A DNA stretch of 32,107 nt from an uncultured Woeseiaceae bacterium (GCA_947258565.1 CAMYJB010000004.1:2821-34927), one strand, 5' to 3'. Counted from the stretch's first letter, positions 17,193 to 25,397 are shown. The notes: generated by a model from the sequence alone, not told the origin. Translations and numbers: made by a program.

Positions 17193-18577
17193 CACAAACC
17201 CTCCCCGGCAATCTCGAGCGCACGGCGCAGGATCGCGCTTTTCGCCAGCACTTCCTGGTACTCGCGCGCCGGCACCGAGTCGGCAACGATACCCGCGCCG
17301 GCCTGGAAGCTGTACTCATCGCCGGAAAACACCAGTGTGCGGATCGTGATCGCCTGGTCCATGTCGCCGCCGGCACCGAAATAGCCCGCCGTGCCGGCAT
17401 ACAGTCCCCGCCCGACCTGCTCCATTTCCTCGATGATCTCCATGGCGCGCACCTTGGGTGCGCCGACCAGCGTGCCCGCGGGAAAGCTCGCCGCGAACAG
17501 GTCAAACTGGTCGAAGCGGTTGTCGAGCTCACCCTGCACACCGCTCACGATGTGCATGACGTGGCTGTAGCGCTCGATCGCGCGGTAGGGATCGACGTGG
17601 ACGGTGCCCGCGCGCGCTACCCGGCCGAGATCATTGCGCGCAAGATCGACGAGCATCACGTGTTCGGCTGCCTCCTTCGGGTCCGCGAGCAGCGCCTTTT
17701 CGTTGGCCAGGTCCTCCGCCGTCGTTGCGCCCCGCGGCAGGGTGCCCGCGATCGGCCGCAGCGACGCGCGGCTGCCGTGCAGGCGGACCAGCGCTTCGGG
17801 GGACGAGCCGACGACCGCGAGATCGTCGAACTGGAAAAAGAACATGTAGGGCGACGGGTTCAGGAGCCGCATCGCCCGGTACACCTCGAAGGGCTGCACG
17901 TTCGAGCGGCCGCGAAACAGGACGGAGAGCACGATCTGGTAGATGTCGCCGGCCGCAATATACTCCTTGCAGGCATTCACCCGGTCCGTGAATTCCATCT
18001 CGCTCAGGCTGGCCGTTGCCGGCGATATCTGCACGTCAGTATTCGCGGCAGGGACGGGTCCCCGAAGCCGGTCGATGACCTCGCTACGCAGCGCCTGCCG
18101 CTCCACGTCCGGTCCATCGTGCAGCAACGCAACGCGGCGCGTCAGGTGGTCGAAGACCAGGAACGAGGTCGGGGCCGAGAACGCGGCATCGGGCACGGTC
18201 GTCTGCGGCTCGGTATCGCGCGGCAGGCGCTCGAACAGCCTGACCACGTCGTAACCCGACACGCCGACCAGCCCGCCAGAGAACGGCAGCCCCTCGACAT
18301 CGGGTTGGGGGCGCGGCGCTTTGGCAAGCGCGGCGCGCAGCGCGCCCAGGTATTCATCCTGCGTCGCCGGCCGCGGCCGGGTCTCCCCGTCGACGCTGAG
18401 CCCGCTCGCATCCATGCGCACCTCGAGCGCGTCACCGAAACCGAGGAAGGAATAGCGCGCGAGGCGCTCGCCACCCTCGACGCTCTCCAGCAGGAAGCGT
18501 GGCTGCAGCGGGCCGAGTTTCAGGAACGCCGAGACGGGCGTGTCCAGATCGGCCGCAATGTCGAAAGGTGCCTGCAT
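17192..18577 (-). CDS. trpE: Anthranilate synthase component I
   Basis: Converts chorismate to anthranilate with TrpG, the first committed step of tryptophan synthesis. From the ATG at 18577 the protein has 461 residues. LLES (29-32), the feedback-inhibition motif that binds tryptophan, is present. The chorismate-binding domain covers the C-terminal 260 residues, with [37 protein letters not shown] and [13 protein letters not shown] second ATG six bases upstream (18583) has no room for a ribosome site, while 18577 has GGA at a 6-base spacing. An open extension to 18607 runs through the leader terminator and is not real coding. First structural gene of the operon, controlled by the attenuator just upstream. 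Confidence 0.96.
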   Translation of the reverse strand: MQAPFDIAADLDTPVSAFLKLGPLQPRFLLESVEGGERLARYSFLGFGDALEVRMDASGLSVDGETRPRPATQDEYLGALRAALAKAPRPQPDVEGLPFSGGLVGVSGYDVVRLFERLPRDTEPQTTVPDAAFSAPTSFLVFDHLTRRVALLHDGPDVERQALRSEVIDRLRGPVPAANTDVQISPATASLSEMEFTDRVNACKEYIAAGDIYQIVLSVLFRGRSNVQPFEVYRAMRLLNPSPYMFFFQFDDLAVVGSSPEALVRLHGSRASLRPIAGTLPRGATTAEDLANEKALLADPKEAAEHVMLVDLARNDLGRVARAGTVHVDPYRAIERYSHVMHIVSGVQGELDNRFDQFDLFAASFPAGTLVGAPKVRAMEIIEEMEQVGRGLYAGTAGYFGAGGDMDQAITIRTLVFSGDEYSFQAGAGIVADSVPAREYQEVLAKSAILRRALEIAGEGL

Positions 18578-18589
18578 CTTCATTCCAAT

Positions 18590-18624
18590 AAAAAAGCCCG
18601 TCTCCACGGCGGCGGAGACGGGCT
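18590..18624 (-). terminator. trp attenuator terminator hairpin (segments 3:4)
   Basis: Minus strand: stem AGCCCGTCTCC (18624-18614), eight-base loop, complementary GGAGACGGGCT (18605-18595), then an uninterrupted T run ending at 18590. The 11-bp stem is perfect. It ends 12 bases before the trpE start codon and 45 bases after the leader-peptide stop, exactly where a transcription attenuator is expected. Confidence 0.92.
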
Positions 18625-18690
18625 TCTGGTTTCCTTTTGCTCAGCTAACGGTCGGCCAGCAACCCTCTCCTACGAGAGCTGCCACCACCA
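18595..18690 (-). promoter_or_regulatory. trp operon transcription attenuator (ribosome-mediated)
   Basis: Three pairings compete on the minus strand. Segment 1 (CTCTC, 18678-18674, just after the Trp codons) pairs with segment 2 (GAGAG, 18669-18665). Segment 2 as GGAGAGGGTT (18670-18661) also pairs with segment 3 (AGCCCGTCTCC, 18624-18614), with one bulged base. Segment 3 pairs perfectly with segment 4 (18605-18595). A ribosome stalled at the Trp codons (18690-18682) would cover segment 1 and leave 2:3, the antiterminator. A ribosome at the UAG would cover segment 2 and allow the terminator. The mechanism is established in E. coli; its operation here is inferred from the pairing. Confidence 0.88.
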
Positions 18691-18714
18691 GACGTTTGCG
18701 AGCCGAGCGTTCAT
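18670..18714 (-). CDS. trpL: trp operon leader peptide
   Basis: A 14-residue open frame reads MNARLANVWWWQLS, with three consecutive Trp codons (TGG TGG TGG), ending in TAG 45 bases before the terminator stem. Length and Trp position match leader peptides of E. coli (WW) and Sinorhizobium meliloti (WWW). The ATG lies only eight bases after the -10 hexamer, so a start site at the usual distance would leave about two untranslated bases; the leader mRNA is probably close to leaderless, as reported for S. meliloti trpL. No Shine-Dalgarno sequence is seen. The peptide acts through its translation rather than as a product. Confidence 0.9.
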   Translation of the reverse strand: MNARLANVWWWQLS

Positions 18715-18722
18715 AGCCCGGA

Positions 18723-18751
18723 GTATTACCGCCCCGTCGCCCCGCCGTCAA
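18723..18751 (-). promoter_or_regulatory. trpLp: Promoter of the trp operon
   Basis: Minus strand: -35 TTGACG (18751-18746), a 17-bp spacer, and -10 TAATAC (18728-18723). The expected start is near 18716, two bases before the leader ATG at 18714. It lies in the 60-bp gap behind the SLC13 transporter gene. No TrpR-box-like palindrome overlaps it, so control may rest on the attenuator alone. Confidence 0.85.
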
Positions 18752-18774
18752 GAACAACGCTCTGCGCCGCAGTG

Positions 18775-20613
18775 TTACAGGGAATAAAGCGCCGGCAGGA
18801 CCAGCGAGAAACCGATCCACATGATGACGGTCAACGGGATACCGACGCGCAGGAAATCCGTGAACTTGTAGCCGCCGGCGCTCAGGATCAGGAGGTTGGT
18901 CTGGTAGCCATAGGGCGTTGCGAAACTCATGTTGGCGCCGAACAGCGTCGCCAGGATGAACGGGTCGGCCGGCACGCCGAGCTGCTGCGCGATACCGATG
19001 GCGATAGGCGTCCCGATCGCGGCCGCTGCGTTATTGGATACGACGTTCGTCAGCAGCGCCATCAGCAACATGAAGGCGCTGAGAATCATCCCCGGCGGCA
19101 GCGCCGACGTCGCAGTGACGAAACCCATGGCGATGTAGTCCGCCATGCCGGTCCCCAGCAGCGCCTTGCCGAGCGCGAGGCTCGCAACGATGATCATGAT
19201 CACCGGGATCGACAGCGCTCCCACCGCATCGCGCCAGCTCAGGCAGCCCGTCACTAGCATGAGGCCGAGTCCGACCACGGCGCTGACCGCAATGGGCAGG
19301 ATGCCCAGTGCCGCGGCCGCGACGACCAGGGCCATGATGGTCAACGCACGCTTGGCATGGTGCGTCTGTGGCAGGTCGGTCGTGCCGTCCAGCACCAGCA
19401 TCGAACCACTGTCCTTGAGGTGGTTGATCGCTTCCCTCGAGCCCTGCACCAGCAATACGTCACCCGCACGCAGGCGGATCGTGTTCAGGTCGCCCGTGAT
19501 CTGCGAACTGGGCGCGCGTGCCCGGTGCAGCGCGAGCGGCATGAGCCCGTAGCTGCCGGAGAACCGCGCCGCAGCAAGTGTGCGCAGGTGCAGCGGCGAG
19601 CCGCGCGTAACGACGACTTCAGCGAGCTGCTGCCCGCCGGCTTCGAGCGGAAACTCGTCGTCGACCGGGTGTTCCTCATCCTCGGCGTTATAGAGCGTCG
19701 CGCCGAGAACCTGCTCGTAGTGCTTGAGGTTCTCCGGCGAGTCCTTGACGAACAGGCGATCGCCCGGCTGCAGCTTCACCTGCGGCAGCTTTGCGAGGAA
19801 CAGGGACTCGCTGCGCTGGATCTTGTCGACCCGCATCTGCCCGTCGGCTTTCGCGAGCGCCTCCGACAAAGTGCTGCCGTCGGCGAAGCCGCCTTTCTTG
19901 ATGTGCAGCTGTCCACTGAAGATGCGCGGTGTCGTATCCGCCATGAGCGGCGTGCGGTCCGGCAACAGGCGCGGCGCGACCAGCCACAGGAACAGGATCG
20001 CCACGCCGCCGACGATCGAAACCGGCAGCACCCACTCGAACAGCGTAAACGTGTGCTGGCCCATGTCCTGAGCGATACCGACGACCAGCAGGTTCGTCGA
20101 CGTGCCGATGGTCGTCGACATGCCGCCGATGATCGTCGCGAGGCCCATCGGCATCATCACTTCCGACACCGGGAACTTGCTGCGGATCGAGGCACCGACG
20201 AGTATCGGCATCAGCAGCACGACGATGGGGGTATTGTTCATGAAGGCGCTGAGGATCGCGCCGGCGATCAGCGTGGCCAGCAAGGCGAGTACCGGATTCC
20301 TCGACCAGGCCCGGCCGACAATGGTCGCGAGTGGCTGCAGCGCACCGGTCGTTTCCAGCGCTTTGCCGACCATCATCAATGCGCAAATAGCGACCAGCGC
20401 CTCGCTGCCGAAGCCCGCGAAGAAGTCGATCGACTTGATGACCACCACGCCATCGCGCGTATAGGGGAACAGCTCGAACCCGGCAATGAGCAACACCAGG
20501 ATCGTCAGAGACGATGACTCGAGCGGAATGCGATCGCGCGTAAACAGGAACAGCGCGACGACGGTCAGGATCAGTACCGCCACTCCGTGAGCGTCAAGTG
20601 ATATCGGCTGCAA
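18775..20613 (-). CDS. SLC13/DASS-type permease with two RCK_C (TrkA-C) domains
   Basis: A 612-residue membrane protein: an N-terminal block of about five membrane segments, a cytoplasmic insert, and a C-terminal block of about five to six. The two half-sites of the ion-transporter fold are visible: MNNTP with TIGTSTNLLVVG in the first half, and NVVSNNAAAAIG with PYGYQTNLLIL in the second. The insert (about residues 235-410) has two TrkA-C-like domains, each ending in a PGDRLFV or AGDVLLV strand. The family transports dicarboxylates, sulfate or similar anions with Na+; the substrate is unknown. The TTG at 20613 has a strong GAGGGGA ahead of it. An ATG at 20712 is in frame, but it adds an Arg-rich segment overlapping the preceding gene. 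Confidence 0.87.
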   Translation of the reverse strand: MQPISLDAHGVAVLILTVVALFLFTRDRIPLESSSLTILVLLIAGFELFPYTRDGVVVIKSIDFFAGFGSEALVAICALMMVGKALETTGALQPLATIVGRAWSRNPVLALLATLIAGAILSAFMNNTPIVVLLMPILVGASIRSKFPVSEVMMPMGLATIIGGMSTTIGTSTNLLVVGIAQDMGQHTFTLFEWVLPVSIVGGVAILFLWLVAPRLLPDRTPLMADTTPRIFSGQLHIKKGGFADGSTLSEALAKADGQMRVDKIQRSESLFLAKLPQVKLQPGDRLFVKDSPENLKHYEQVLGATLYNAEDEEHPVDDEFPLEAGGQQLAEVVVTRGSPLHLRTLAAARFSGSYGLMPLALHRARAPSSQITGDLNTIRLRAGDVLLVQGSREAINHLKDSGSMLVLDGTTDLPQTHHAKRALTIMALVVAAAALGILPIAVSAVVGLGLMLVTGCLSWRDAVGALSIPVIMIIVASLALGKALLGTGMADYIAMGFVTATSALPPGMILSAFMLLMALLTNVVSNNAAAAIGTPIAIGIAQQLGVPADPFILATLFGANMSFATPYGYQTNLLILSAGGYKFTDFLRVGIPLTVIMWIGFSLVLPALYSL

Positions 20614-20680
20614 TCCGTCCCCTCGATTACGCAATCGCACGTCGCGCTTCGGCGAGCGCGGTCCGAGACCGTATCGTAGT

Positions 20681-21682
20681 TCATACGTGCTCCGCAATCT
20701 GTGAAGTCGCAACTCTCTGCTTCAGAACTGCCCGCGCACGCTGATGAAAGTGTTTGAATTGATTGAAATTCCAGTGCCGGATAGACATATTCCGGTTAAA
20801 TGCACAGGCGTCGGCGTGGCGCAGCAGCGGCAGCAGTTCCGCGTATTCGTAGTCAGCGCGGGCCGCGCCCGGAAACAGGCTCCATGGCGAGATAACCAGC
20901 AGGTTGCGGTGGCGTACCAGCGTCGCCCGGACAGCCGCGCGCCAGCGACGACGCCAGTCGTCGCGGATGCTGCCGCGCGGCAGCGCATGACTCGGATCAC
21001 TGAGAGCGATCGCGGGAAGCGGCTCGGACTGTATCGCGATTGCGCGCGACCGCGACTGCGCGCACATGCGCAGGCAGAGCACCAGCTGGTTGAGATAGCG
21101 CAAACTGCCGTGGTCCGACGGCTTCATTCCCCTGATACGCAGCAAGTCGCCAAAACCGGATAGGACGATAGCGAGCCGCCGGTTCAGCCACGCATCATGC
21201 TGCGCGTCGGCCGTCGGCCAGGCCAGCGTGTCGTGCAGGGCTTCGCCCACGTCGACGCAGCTCTCGACACATTGTTTGAGCGCCGCCTCATCGAGCACGC
21301 CGCCGCGACCCGTGAAGCGCATGAGGTCGACGCCCATGCAGACCCACGCGGAATCTGCCGGCGCCTGCAGTCCGATCGGTGACACGATTGCACGCCCTCG
21401 TTCGGCCGACAGGAGAGGACACTGCGGCATTACGCGATCCGCGAAGGCCGTTTGCACACGGGGCTCGGCCCGCAGGTCCCACAGTGCTCGCCAGAACCCG
21501 TCACCATGCCCGGTTTCTCCGACGAGCACGTAGTGCTTCACGAGCGGCTCCGGGCCGCCCAGGGTTTCGGCTCCCGCAAGCCGCAGTCGCCGGCGCAGCC
21601 CGGCTGTCCGTGATGCGTCGGCTAACTGCGCCTCGCAGCCCACAAACGAAAGCTCCGCCGCTGCGGCAGTTGCTACGGTCAC
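20681..21682 (-). CDS. Unrecognised protein, faintly resembling a degenerate ribonucleotide reductase large-subunit fragment
   Basis: I do not recognise this 333-residue protein with confidence; it has no signal peptide or membrane helix. Residues 99-185 can be laid over the reductase alpha-subunit barrel. SPIGLQAP (101-108) sits where NPCGExP is expected, SAWVCMGVDLMRF (111-123) where GxCNLGSINLARF lies, and NRRLAIVLSGFGDLL (167-181) where NRRIGLGVMGFADLL lies, with similar spacing. If that is right, the radical Cys and Glu of NxCxE are Ile103 and Leu105, so it cannot be an active reductase. The Trp/His-rich C-terminus (HWNFNQFKHFHQRA, 303-316) is unexplained. The SLC13 transporter gene follows directly and may be co-transcribed. 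Similarity was judged by eye. Confidence 0.55.
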   Translation of the reverse strand: MTVATAAAAELSFVGCEAQLADASRTAGLRRRLRLAGAETLGGPEPLVKHYVLVGETGHGDGFWRALWDLRAEPRVQTAFADRVMPQCPLLSAERGRAIVSPIGLQAPADSAWVCMGVDLMRFTGRGGVLDEAALKQCVESCVDVGEALHDTLAWPTADAQHDAWLNRRLAIVLSGFGDLLRIRGMKPSDHGSLRYLNQLVLCLRMCAQSRSRAIAIQSEPLPAIALSDPSHALPRGSIRDDWRRRWRAAVRATLVRHRNLLVISPWSLFPGAARADYEYAELLPLLRHADACAFNRNMSIRHWNFNQFKHFHQRARAVLKQRVATSQIAEHV

Positions 21683-21733
21683 GATCCGTCCCTGGTCGTT
21701 ACTTTTTGTTCGCGGCCGATTTTCGCTGGTTTC

Positions 21734-21760
21734 GCCGGCCGGCGTCAGTAACTGTTACTG
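21734..21760. promoter_or_regulatory. Adjacent palindromes between divergent genes (possible operator)
   Basis: The 142-bp gap between 20681-21682 (minus) and 21825 (plus) holds GCCGGCCGGC (21734-21743, perfect palindrome) and CAGTAAC-T-GTTACTG (21746-21760, perfect 7-1-7 inverted repeat). The half site GTTACT recurs at 21698-21703. Such symmetry midway between divergent starts suggests a regulator site, but no regulator gene is adjacent. Confidence 0.4.
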
Positions 21761-21824
21761 GGCAGCCCGCCGAGATTTTGCTATTGTCGCGACGCCGGAC
21801 GCGGCCGCGATCGAGACCATCACG

Positions 21825-22148
21825 ATGACCTTCAAATCACTGCTCGATGCCTGGGCGGCAGAGCAAGCACCGACCAGGACTTCCGAAACTTACGAAATCC
21901 ACCTCAGGACCGAGGACGCCGCCAGGGTACATGCGCTCGCGGACCTGTTTCCCGGCGTTACCCACGAGCGCGTCATCACGGACCTGCTGGCGGCCGCGCT
22001 CGAGCGTGTCGAGGCGGCGATCCCGTATGTACCGGGAGACAAGGTGATCCGCGAGGACGATTTCGGCGACCCGGTCTATGCAGACGAGGGCCTCACGCCC
22101 GAGTTTCTCGACCTGGTCAAGAAGTACCGCAAGCAGCTCGAGGGCTGA
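21825..22148 (+). CDS. Small protein of the 'pilin assembly / type 1 pili tip component' annotation family
   Basis: A 107-residue soluble protein with no signal peptide, which is hard to reconcile with a pilus tip. It resembles short Pseudomonas proteins that carry that name by transfer only. Common features are SETYEIHLRTEDAARVHALA (20-39), HERVITDLLAAALERVE (47-63), IPYVPGDKVIREDDFGDPVY (66-85), and a final EFLDLVKKYRKQL. The middle part resembles a ribbon-helix-helix-like or coiled helical segment. Function is unknown. The yajQ start follows 4 bp after its stop, so the two are co-transcribed. Confidence 0.75.
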   Translation: MTFKSLLDAWAAEQAPTRTSETYEIHLRTEDAARVHALADLFPGVTHERVITDLLAAALERVEAAIPYVPGDKVIREDDFGDPVYADEGLTPEFLDLVKKYRKQLEG

Positions 22149-22152
22149 ACGG

Positions 22153-22635
22153 ATGCCCTCTTTCGACGTTGTCAGCGATTTCGATGCGCACGAAGCAGCC
22201 AATGCCGTGGACCAGGCGAATCGCGAGGTCAACACGCGCTTCGACTTCAAGGGCACCGGCTCGAAGTACGAACTCGACAAGCAGGTCATTACCCTCACGT
22301 CGCAGAGTGAGTTCCAGCTGCAACAGATGCTGGACATCCTGCGGCAGAAGCTCGCGAAGCGCGGCGTCGACATCGGCTGCCTCGACGAGCAGGAGCCCGA
22401 GACCACGGGCAGCGTGGCGCGGCAGAACGTCACTCTGCGCCGGGGTATCGACCCGGACCTCGCGCGCAGACTCGTCAAGACCGTCAAGGCCAGTAAAATC
22501 AAGGTGCAGGCAGCGATACAGGGCGATAAGCTCAGGATCACCGGCAAGAAGCGCGACGATCTGCAGGCCACGATCCGCCTGCTCAAGGAAACCGATGTCG
22601 ACCTGCCCCTCCAGTATGAGAATTTCCGGGACTGA
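22153..22635 (+). CDS. yajQ: YajQ family nucleotide-binding protein
   Basis: A 160-residue cytoplasmic protein from the ATG at 22153; the frame is open upstream, but MPSFDVVSDFD is the standard YajQ N-terminus. It has two ferredoxin-like halves. NREVNTRFDFKGTGS and RITGKKRDDLQATI are family signatures, and the end LPLQYENFRD is typical. YajQ homologues in Xanthomonas and Pseudomonas bind cyclic-di-GMP and modulate transcription factors; other members bind RNA or nucleotides. A cyclic-di-GMP synthase is encoded in the window at 8972-11080, but the two are not linked in an operon. It lies between the small upstream gene and ppc. Confidence 0.96.
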   Translation: MPSFDVVSDFDAHEAANAVDQANREVNTRFDFKGTGSKYELDKQVITLTSQSEFQLQQMLDILRQKLAKRGVDIGCLDEQEPETTGSVARQNVTLRRGIDPDLARRLVKTVKASKIKVQAAIQGDKLRITGKKRDDLQATIRLLKETDVDLPLQYENFRD

Positions 22636-22655
22636 GAACCTCCCGCTACGAGTTC

Positions 22656-25397
22656 ATGGATAAAGGCGTCCCAAAGACCCTGCGTCGCCAGGACATCACG
22701 TTCGAGGACAAGGACCAGGCGCTGCGTGACGACGTCCGCATGCTCGGCACGCTCGTCGGCGACCTGATCCGCGAACAGGGCGGTGATGATCTCTTCGAGT
22801 TCGTCGAGAACGCGCGGCTGCGCTCCATTCGCCGCCGCGAGAACAACGAGCTCGAGGGCGAGGAACTCGCCGCCCTCGTCGAGAACCTCGAGCCCGACAT
22901 GGCGATGCAGGTCATCCGCAGTTTTTCGACCTACTTCCAGATGGTCAATACGGCAGAGAAGGTGCATCGCATCCGGCGGCGACGCGAATACCTGCGCGAT
23001 GTCGAGGGCTACCAGCCGGGCGGGCCCGAAGACACCCTCATCAAGCTCAAGGCGAACGGCATGAGCGCCGCGGAACTGCAGGAACTGATGAACTCGTTGC
23101 GCATCGAACCCGTATTCACGGCCCATCCGACCGAACCGACACGCCGGACCATCCTGCGCAAGGAGCAGGCGATCGTGCGGCACCTCGTCGACATGATCAA
23201 CCCGACGATGACCCCGCAGGAAAGCCGCGCGGCGTTGCAGAACATTCGTTTGCTCGTGACCACCGGCTGGCAGACGGACGAGCACCCGTCGGAAAAAATG
23301 ACCGTCGCGGACGAGCTCGAACACGTCCTGTTCTTCATGACGGATGTCCTGTATCGCGCGATGCCGCCGTTTTACGAGGACGTCGAAGCGGCGGTTCAGC
23401 GCATCTATGGCGAAGAAGGTGAAAAGATCACCGTACCCACGATCGTCAACTTTGCATCATGGGTCGGCGGCGACATGGACGGCAATCCGAACGTCAACGC
23501 CAAGACCATACGCTCGACGCTTGCCCGGCAGCGCGCACTCATTCTGGACCTTTACTACAACGAATGCGCGAAGCTGTCGGCGAAGCTGAGCCAGGCGGAA
23601 GGCCGGGTCGCTTTCAGCGACGAGATGATGGCGCAGATCGAGACCTATCATGGCGTATTTCAGAACGCGTTCCACGACGTCCCTGCCCGCCACCGTGATA
23701 TGCCGTATCGCGTATTCTTGCGCCTGATACAGCAGCGCCTGCAGTCGACGTACGACGACGACCTGTTCCCCTACGAGAAGGTCTCCGAGTTCCGCCACGA
23801 TATCCAGCTCATTCACGACAGCCTGGTGCAGAACAAGGGCGAATTTGCCGGACTTTTCCCGGTAAGGCGGTTGATCAGGCGCATCGACACCTTCGGTTTC
23901 CGACTCGTTACCCTCGACGTCCGCCAGGATGCACACGTGCACCGCGAGGTAATCGGCGAATGCCTCGGCGAGGACGACTGGATGGAGATGCCGTCTGCCG
24001 AGCGATCGAAGAAAATCATAGAAGCCATCGAATCCCGCGAAGGCGTCCCCGAGCACCTGAGCACGCAGGCGCGCAAGACCATCGCCGTTTTCCAGGCGAT
24101 CGGTTTTTGCCGGCGCAAGTACGGCAAGCGCGCCATCGGTCCGTTCATCGTCAGCATGACGCAGGGCGCCGACGACATACTGTCCGTGTTGTTGCTGGCG
24201 CAGTGGAGCGAGCTGCACAATCGCCGCGGCGAGGTGCCGCTGGACGTCGCGCCTTTGCTCGAGACGGTAGACGATCTCAACCGGGGCCCGGAGATCCTCG
24301 ACGAACTGCTGTCGTCGGAGTTCTATCGCGAACACATGAAGACCCGCGGCGAACGCCAGATCGTCATGATCGGTTACTCGGACAGCAACAAGGACGGCGG
24401 GCTCGCAAGCGCGCGCTGGGCGCTGCAAAGCGCGCAACAGACACTGGTCAATGCCGTCGAATCTCACGACATTGAGCTGACCCTGTTCCATGGACGCGGC
24501 GGCACCATCAGCCGCGGCGGCAGCAAGACGCACGTCGCGGTGCTCGGCGCGCCGCCCGGGACTGTGAACGGCCGGCTGCGCGTGACCGAGCAGGGCGAGA
24601 TCATCAACGAGAAGTACGGGCTGCGCGGCATCGCGTTGCGCACGCTCGAGCAGGTAGTCGGCTCGCTGGCCCTCGCGACGGCCATGCCGCGGCACCGTGG
24701 CAATGACGATCCGGACTGGCACGCCATGATGGACGTGGTCGCCGAGGAGAGCCGCAAGGCTTACCGCAAACTCGTCTACGATACGCCCGAGTTTTACGAC
24801 TATTTCAGGCTCGCCACACCGATAGACGTCATCGAGCGCATGCGCATCGGCTCGCGGCCCTCGGCACGCCGCAAGAAGGGCGGCGTCCATGCACTGCGCG
24901 CGATACCGTGGGTATTTGCCTGGACGCAGGCGCGATTCGTATTGCCCGGCTGGTATGGCATCGGCTCGGGCCTCGCCAGGGCAGCGGAAGAATTCGAGGA
25001 TGCGGCCTTCCGCAAGATGTTCGTGGAATGGTATTTCATGCGCGCGCTGACGGCCGATGCGGAGATGGTGCTGGCGAAAGCCGACCTCGGTATCGCGAAG
25101 CTCTACTCGGAACTTGCCGGAGACCTGCACGGCACATTATTCCCGATCATAAAAGACGAGTTCGAGCTGACCCGCAACCTGATCCTCGAGTACTCCGACC
25201 ACGAGGCTTTGCTGGAGGGCGATATCACGCTGCAGCGCGCGATCATGTTGCGCAACCCGTACGTCGATCCCATGAGCCTCATGCAGGTGGACCTGCTGCA
25301 GCGCTGGCGCGCATCCAACCGGGAAGACGAGGAGTTGTTCGACGCGCTGCTCGCGAGCGTCAACGGCATCGCGCAGGGAATGCAGAATACCGGGTGA
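22656..25397 (+). CDS. ppc: Phosphoenolpyruvate carboxylase
   Basis: Adds bicarbonate to phosphoenolpyruvate to make oxaloacetate, refilling the citric acid cycle. The 913 residues are slightly longer than E. coli Ppc (883). Essential residues are in place: VFTAHPTEPTRRT with His157, GYSDSNKDGG (573-582) with Lys579, and FHGRGGTISRGG (611-622) with Arg614. The C-terminus MLRNPYVDPMSLMQVDLL ... QNTG is the conserved family end, including the Asn-Thr-Gly tail. It starts 20 bp after yajQ with only a weak ribosome site. Transcription probably ends at the inverted-repeat element 60 bp downstream. Confidence 0.98.
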   Translation: MDKGVPKTLRRQDITFEDKDQALRDDVRMLGTLVGDLIREQGGDDLFEFVENARLRSIRRRENNELEGEELAALVENLEPDMAMQVIRSFSTYFQMVNTAEKVHRIRRRREYLRDVEGYQPGGPEDTLIKLKANGMSAAELQELMNSLRIEPVFTAHPTEPTRRTILRKEQAIVRHLVDMINPTMTPQESRAALQNIRLLVTTGWQTDEHPSEKMTVADELEHVLFFMTDVLYRAMPPFYEDVEAAVQRIYGEEGEKITVPTIVNFASWVGGDMDGNPNVNAKTIRSTLARQRALILDLYYNECAKLSAKLSQAEGRVAFSDEMMAQIETYHGVFQNAFHDVPARHRDMPYRVFLRLIQQRLQSTYDDDLFPYEKVSEFRHDIQLIHDSLVQNKGEFAGLFPVRRLIRRIDTFGFRLVTLDVRQDAHVHREVIGECLGEDDWMEMPSAERSKKIIEAIESREGVPEHLSTQARKTIAVFQAIGFCRRKYGKRAIGPFIVSMTQGADDILSVLLLAQWSELHNRRGEVPLDVAPLLETVDDLNRGPEILDELLSSEFYREHMKTRGERQIVMIGYSDSNKDGGLASARWALQSAQQTLVNAVESHDIELTLFHGRGGTISRGGSKTHVAVLGAPPGTVNGRLRVTEQGEIINEKYGLRGIALRTLEQVVGSLALATAMPRHRGNDDPDWHAMMDVVAEESRKAYRKLVYDTPEFYDYFRLATPIDVIERMRIGSRPSARRKKGGVHALRAIPWVFAWTQARFVLPGWYGIGSGLARAAEEFEDAAFRKMFVEWYFMRALTADAEMVLAKADLGIAKLYSELAGDLHGTLFPIIKDEFELTRNLILEYSDHEALLEGDITLQRAIMLRNPYVDPMSLMQVDLLQRWRASNREDEELFDALLASVNGIAQGMQNTG

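Noticed and set aside
18584..18607. trpE starting at the GTG at 18607
   Set aside because: The extra codons are the 3' side of the attenuator stem and its T run, which must be non-coding for the attenuator to work.
18723..18780. TrpR operator overlapping the trp promoter
   Set aside because: No palindrome resembling the CTAG-centred TrpR box is visible near -35/-10.
17552..18787. Plus-strand open frame (411 codons) over trpE, the trp leader and the promoter
   Set aside because: It overlaps a certain gene plus its attenuator; composition is that of a codon-phase artefact.
22656..25397. Long antisense open frame across ppc (23457-25130, minus)
   Set aside because: It lies wholly within an unmistakable ppc gene, its translation is Arg/His/Ala-rich without family features, and such frames are expected opposite GC-rich genes.
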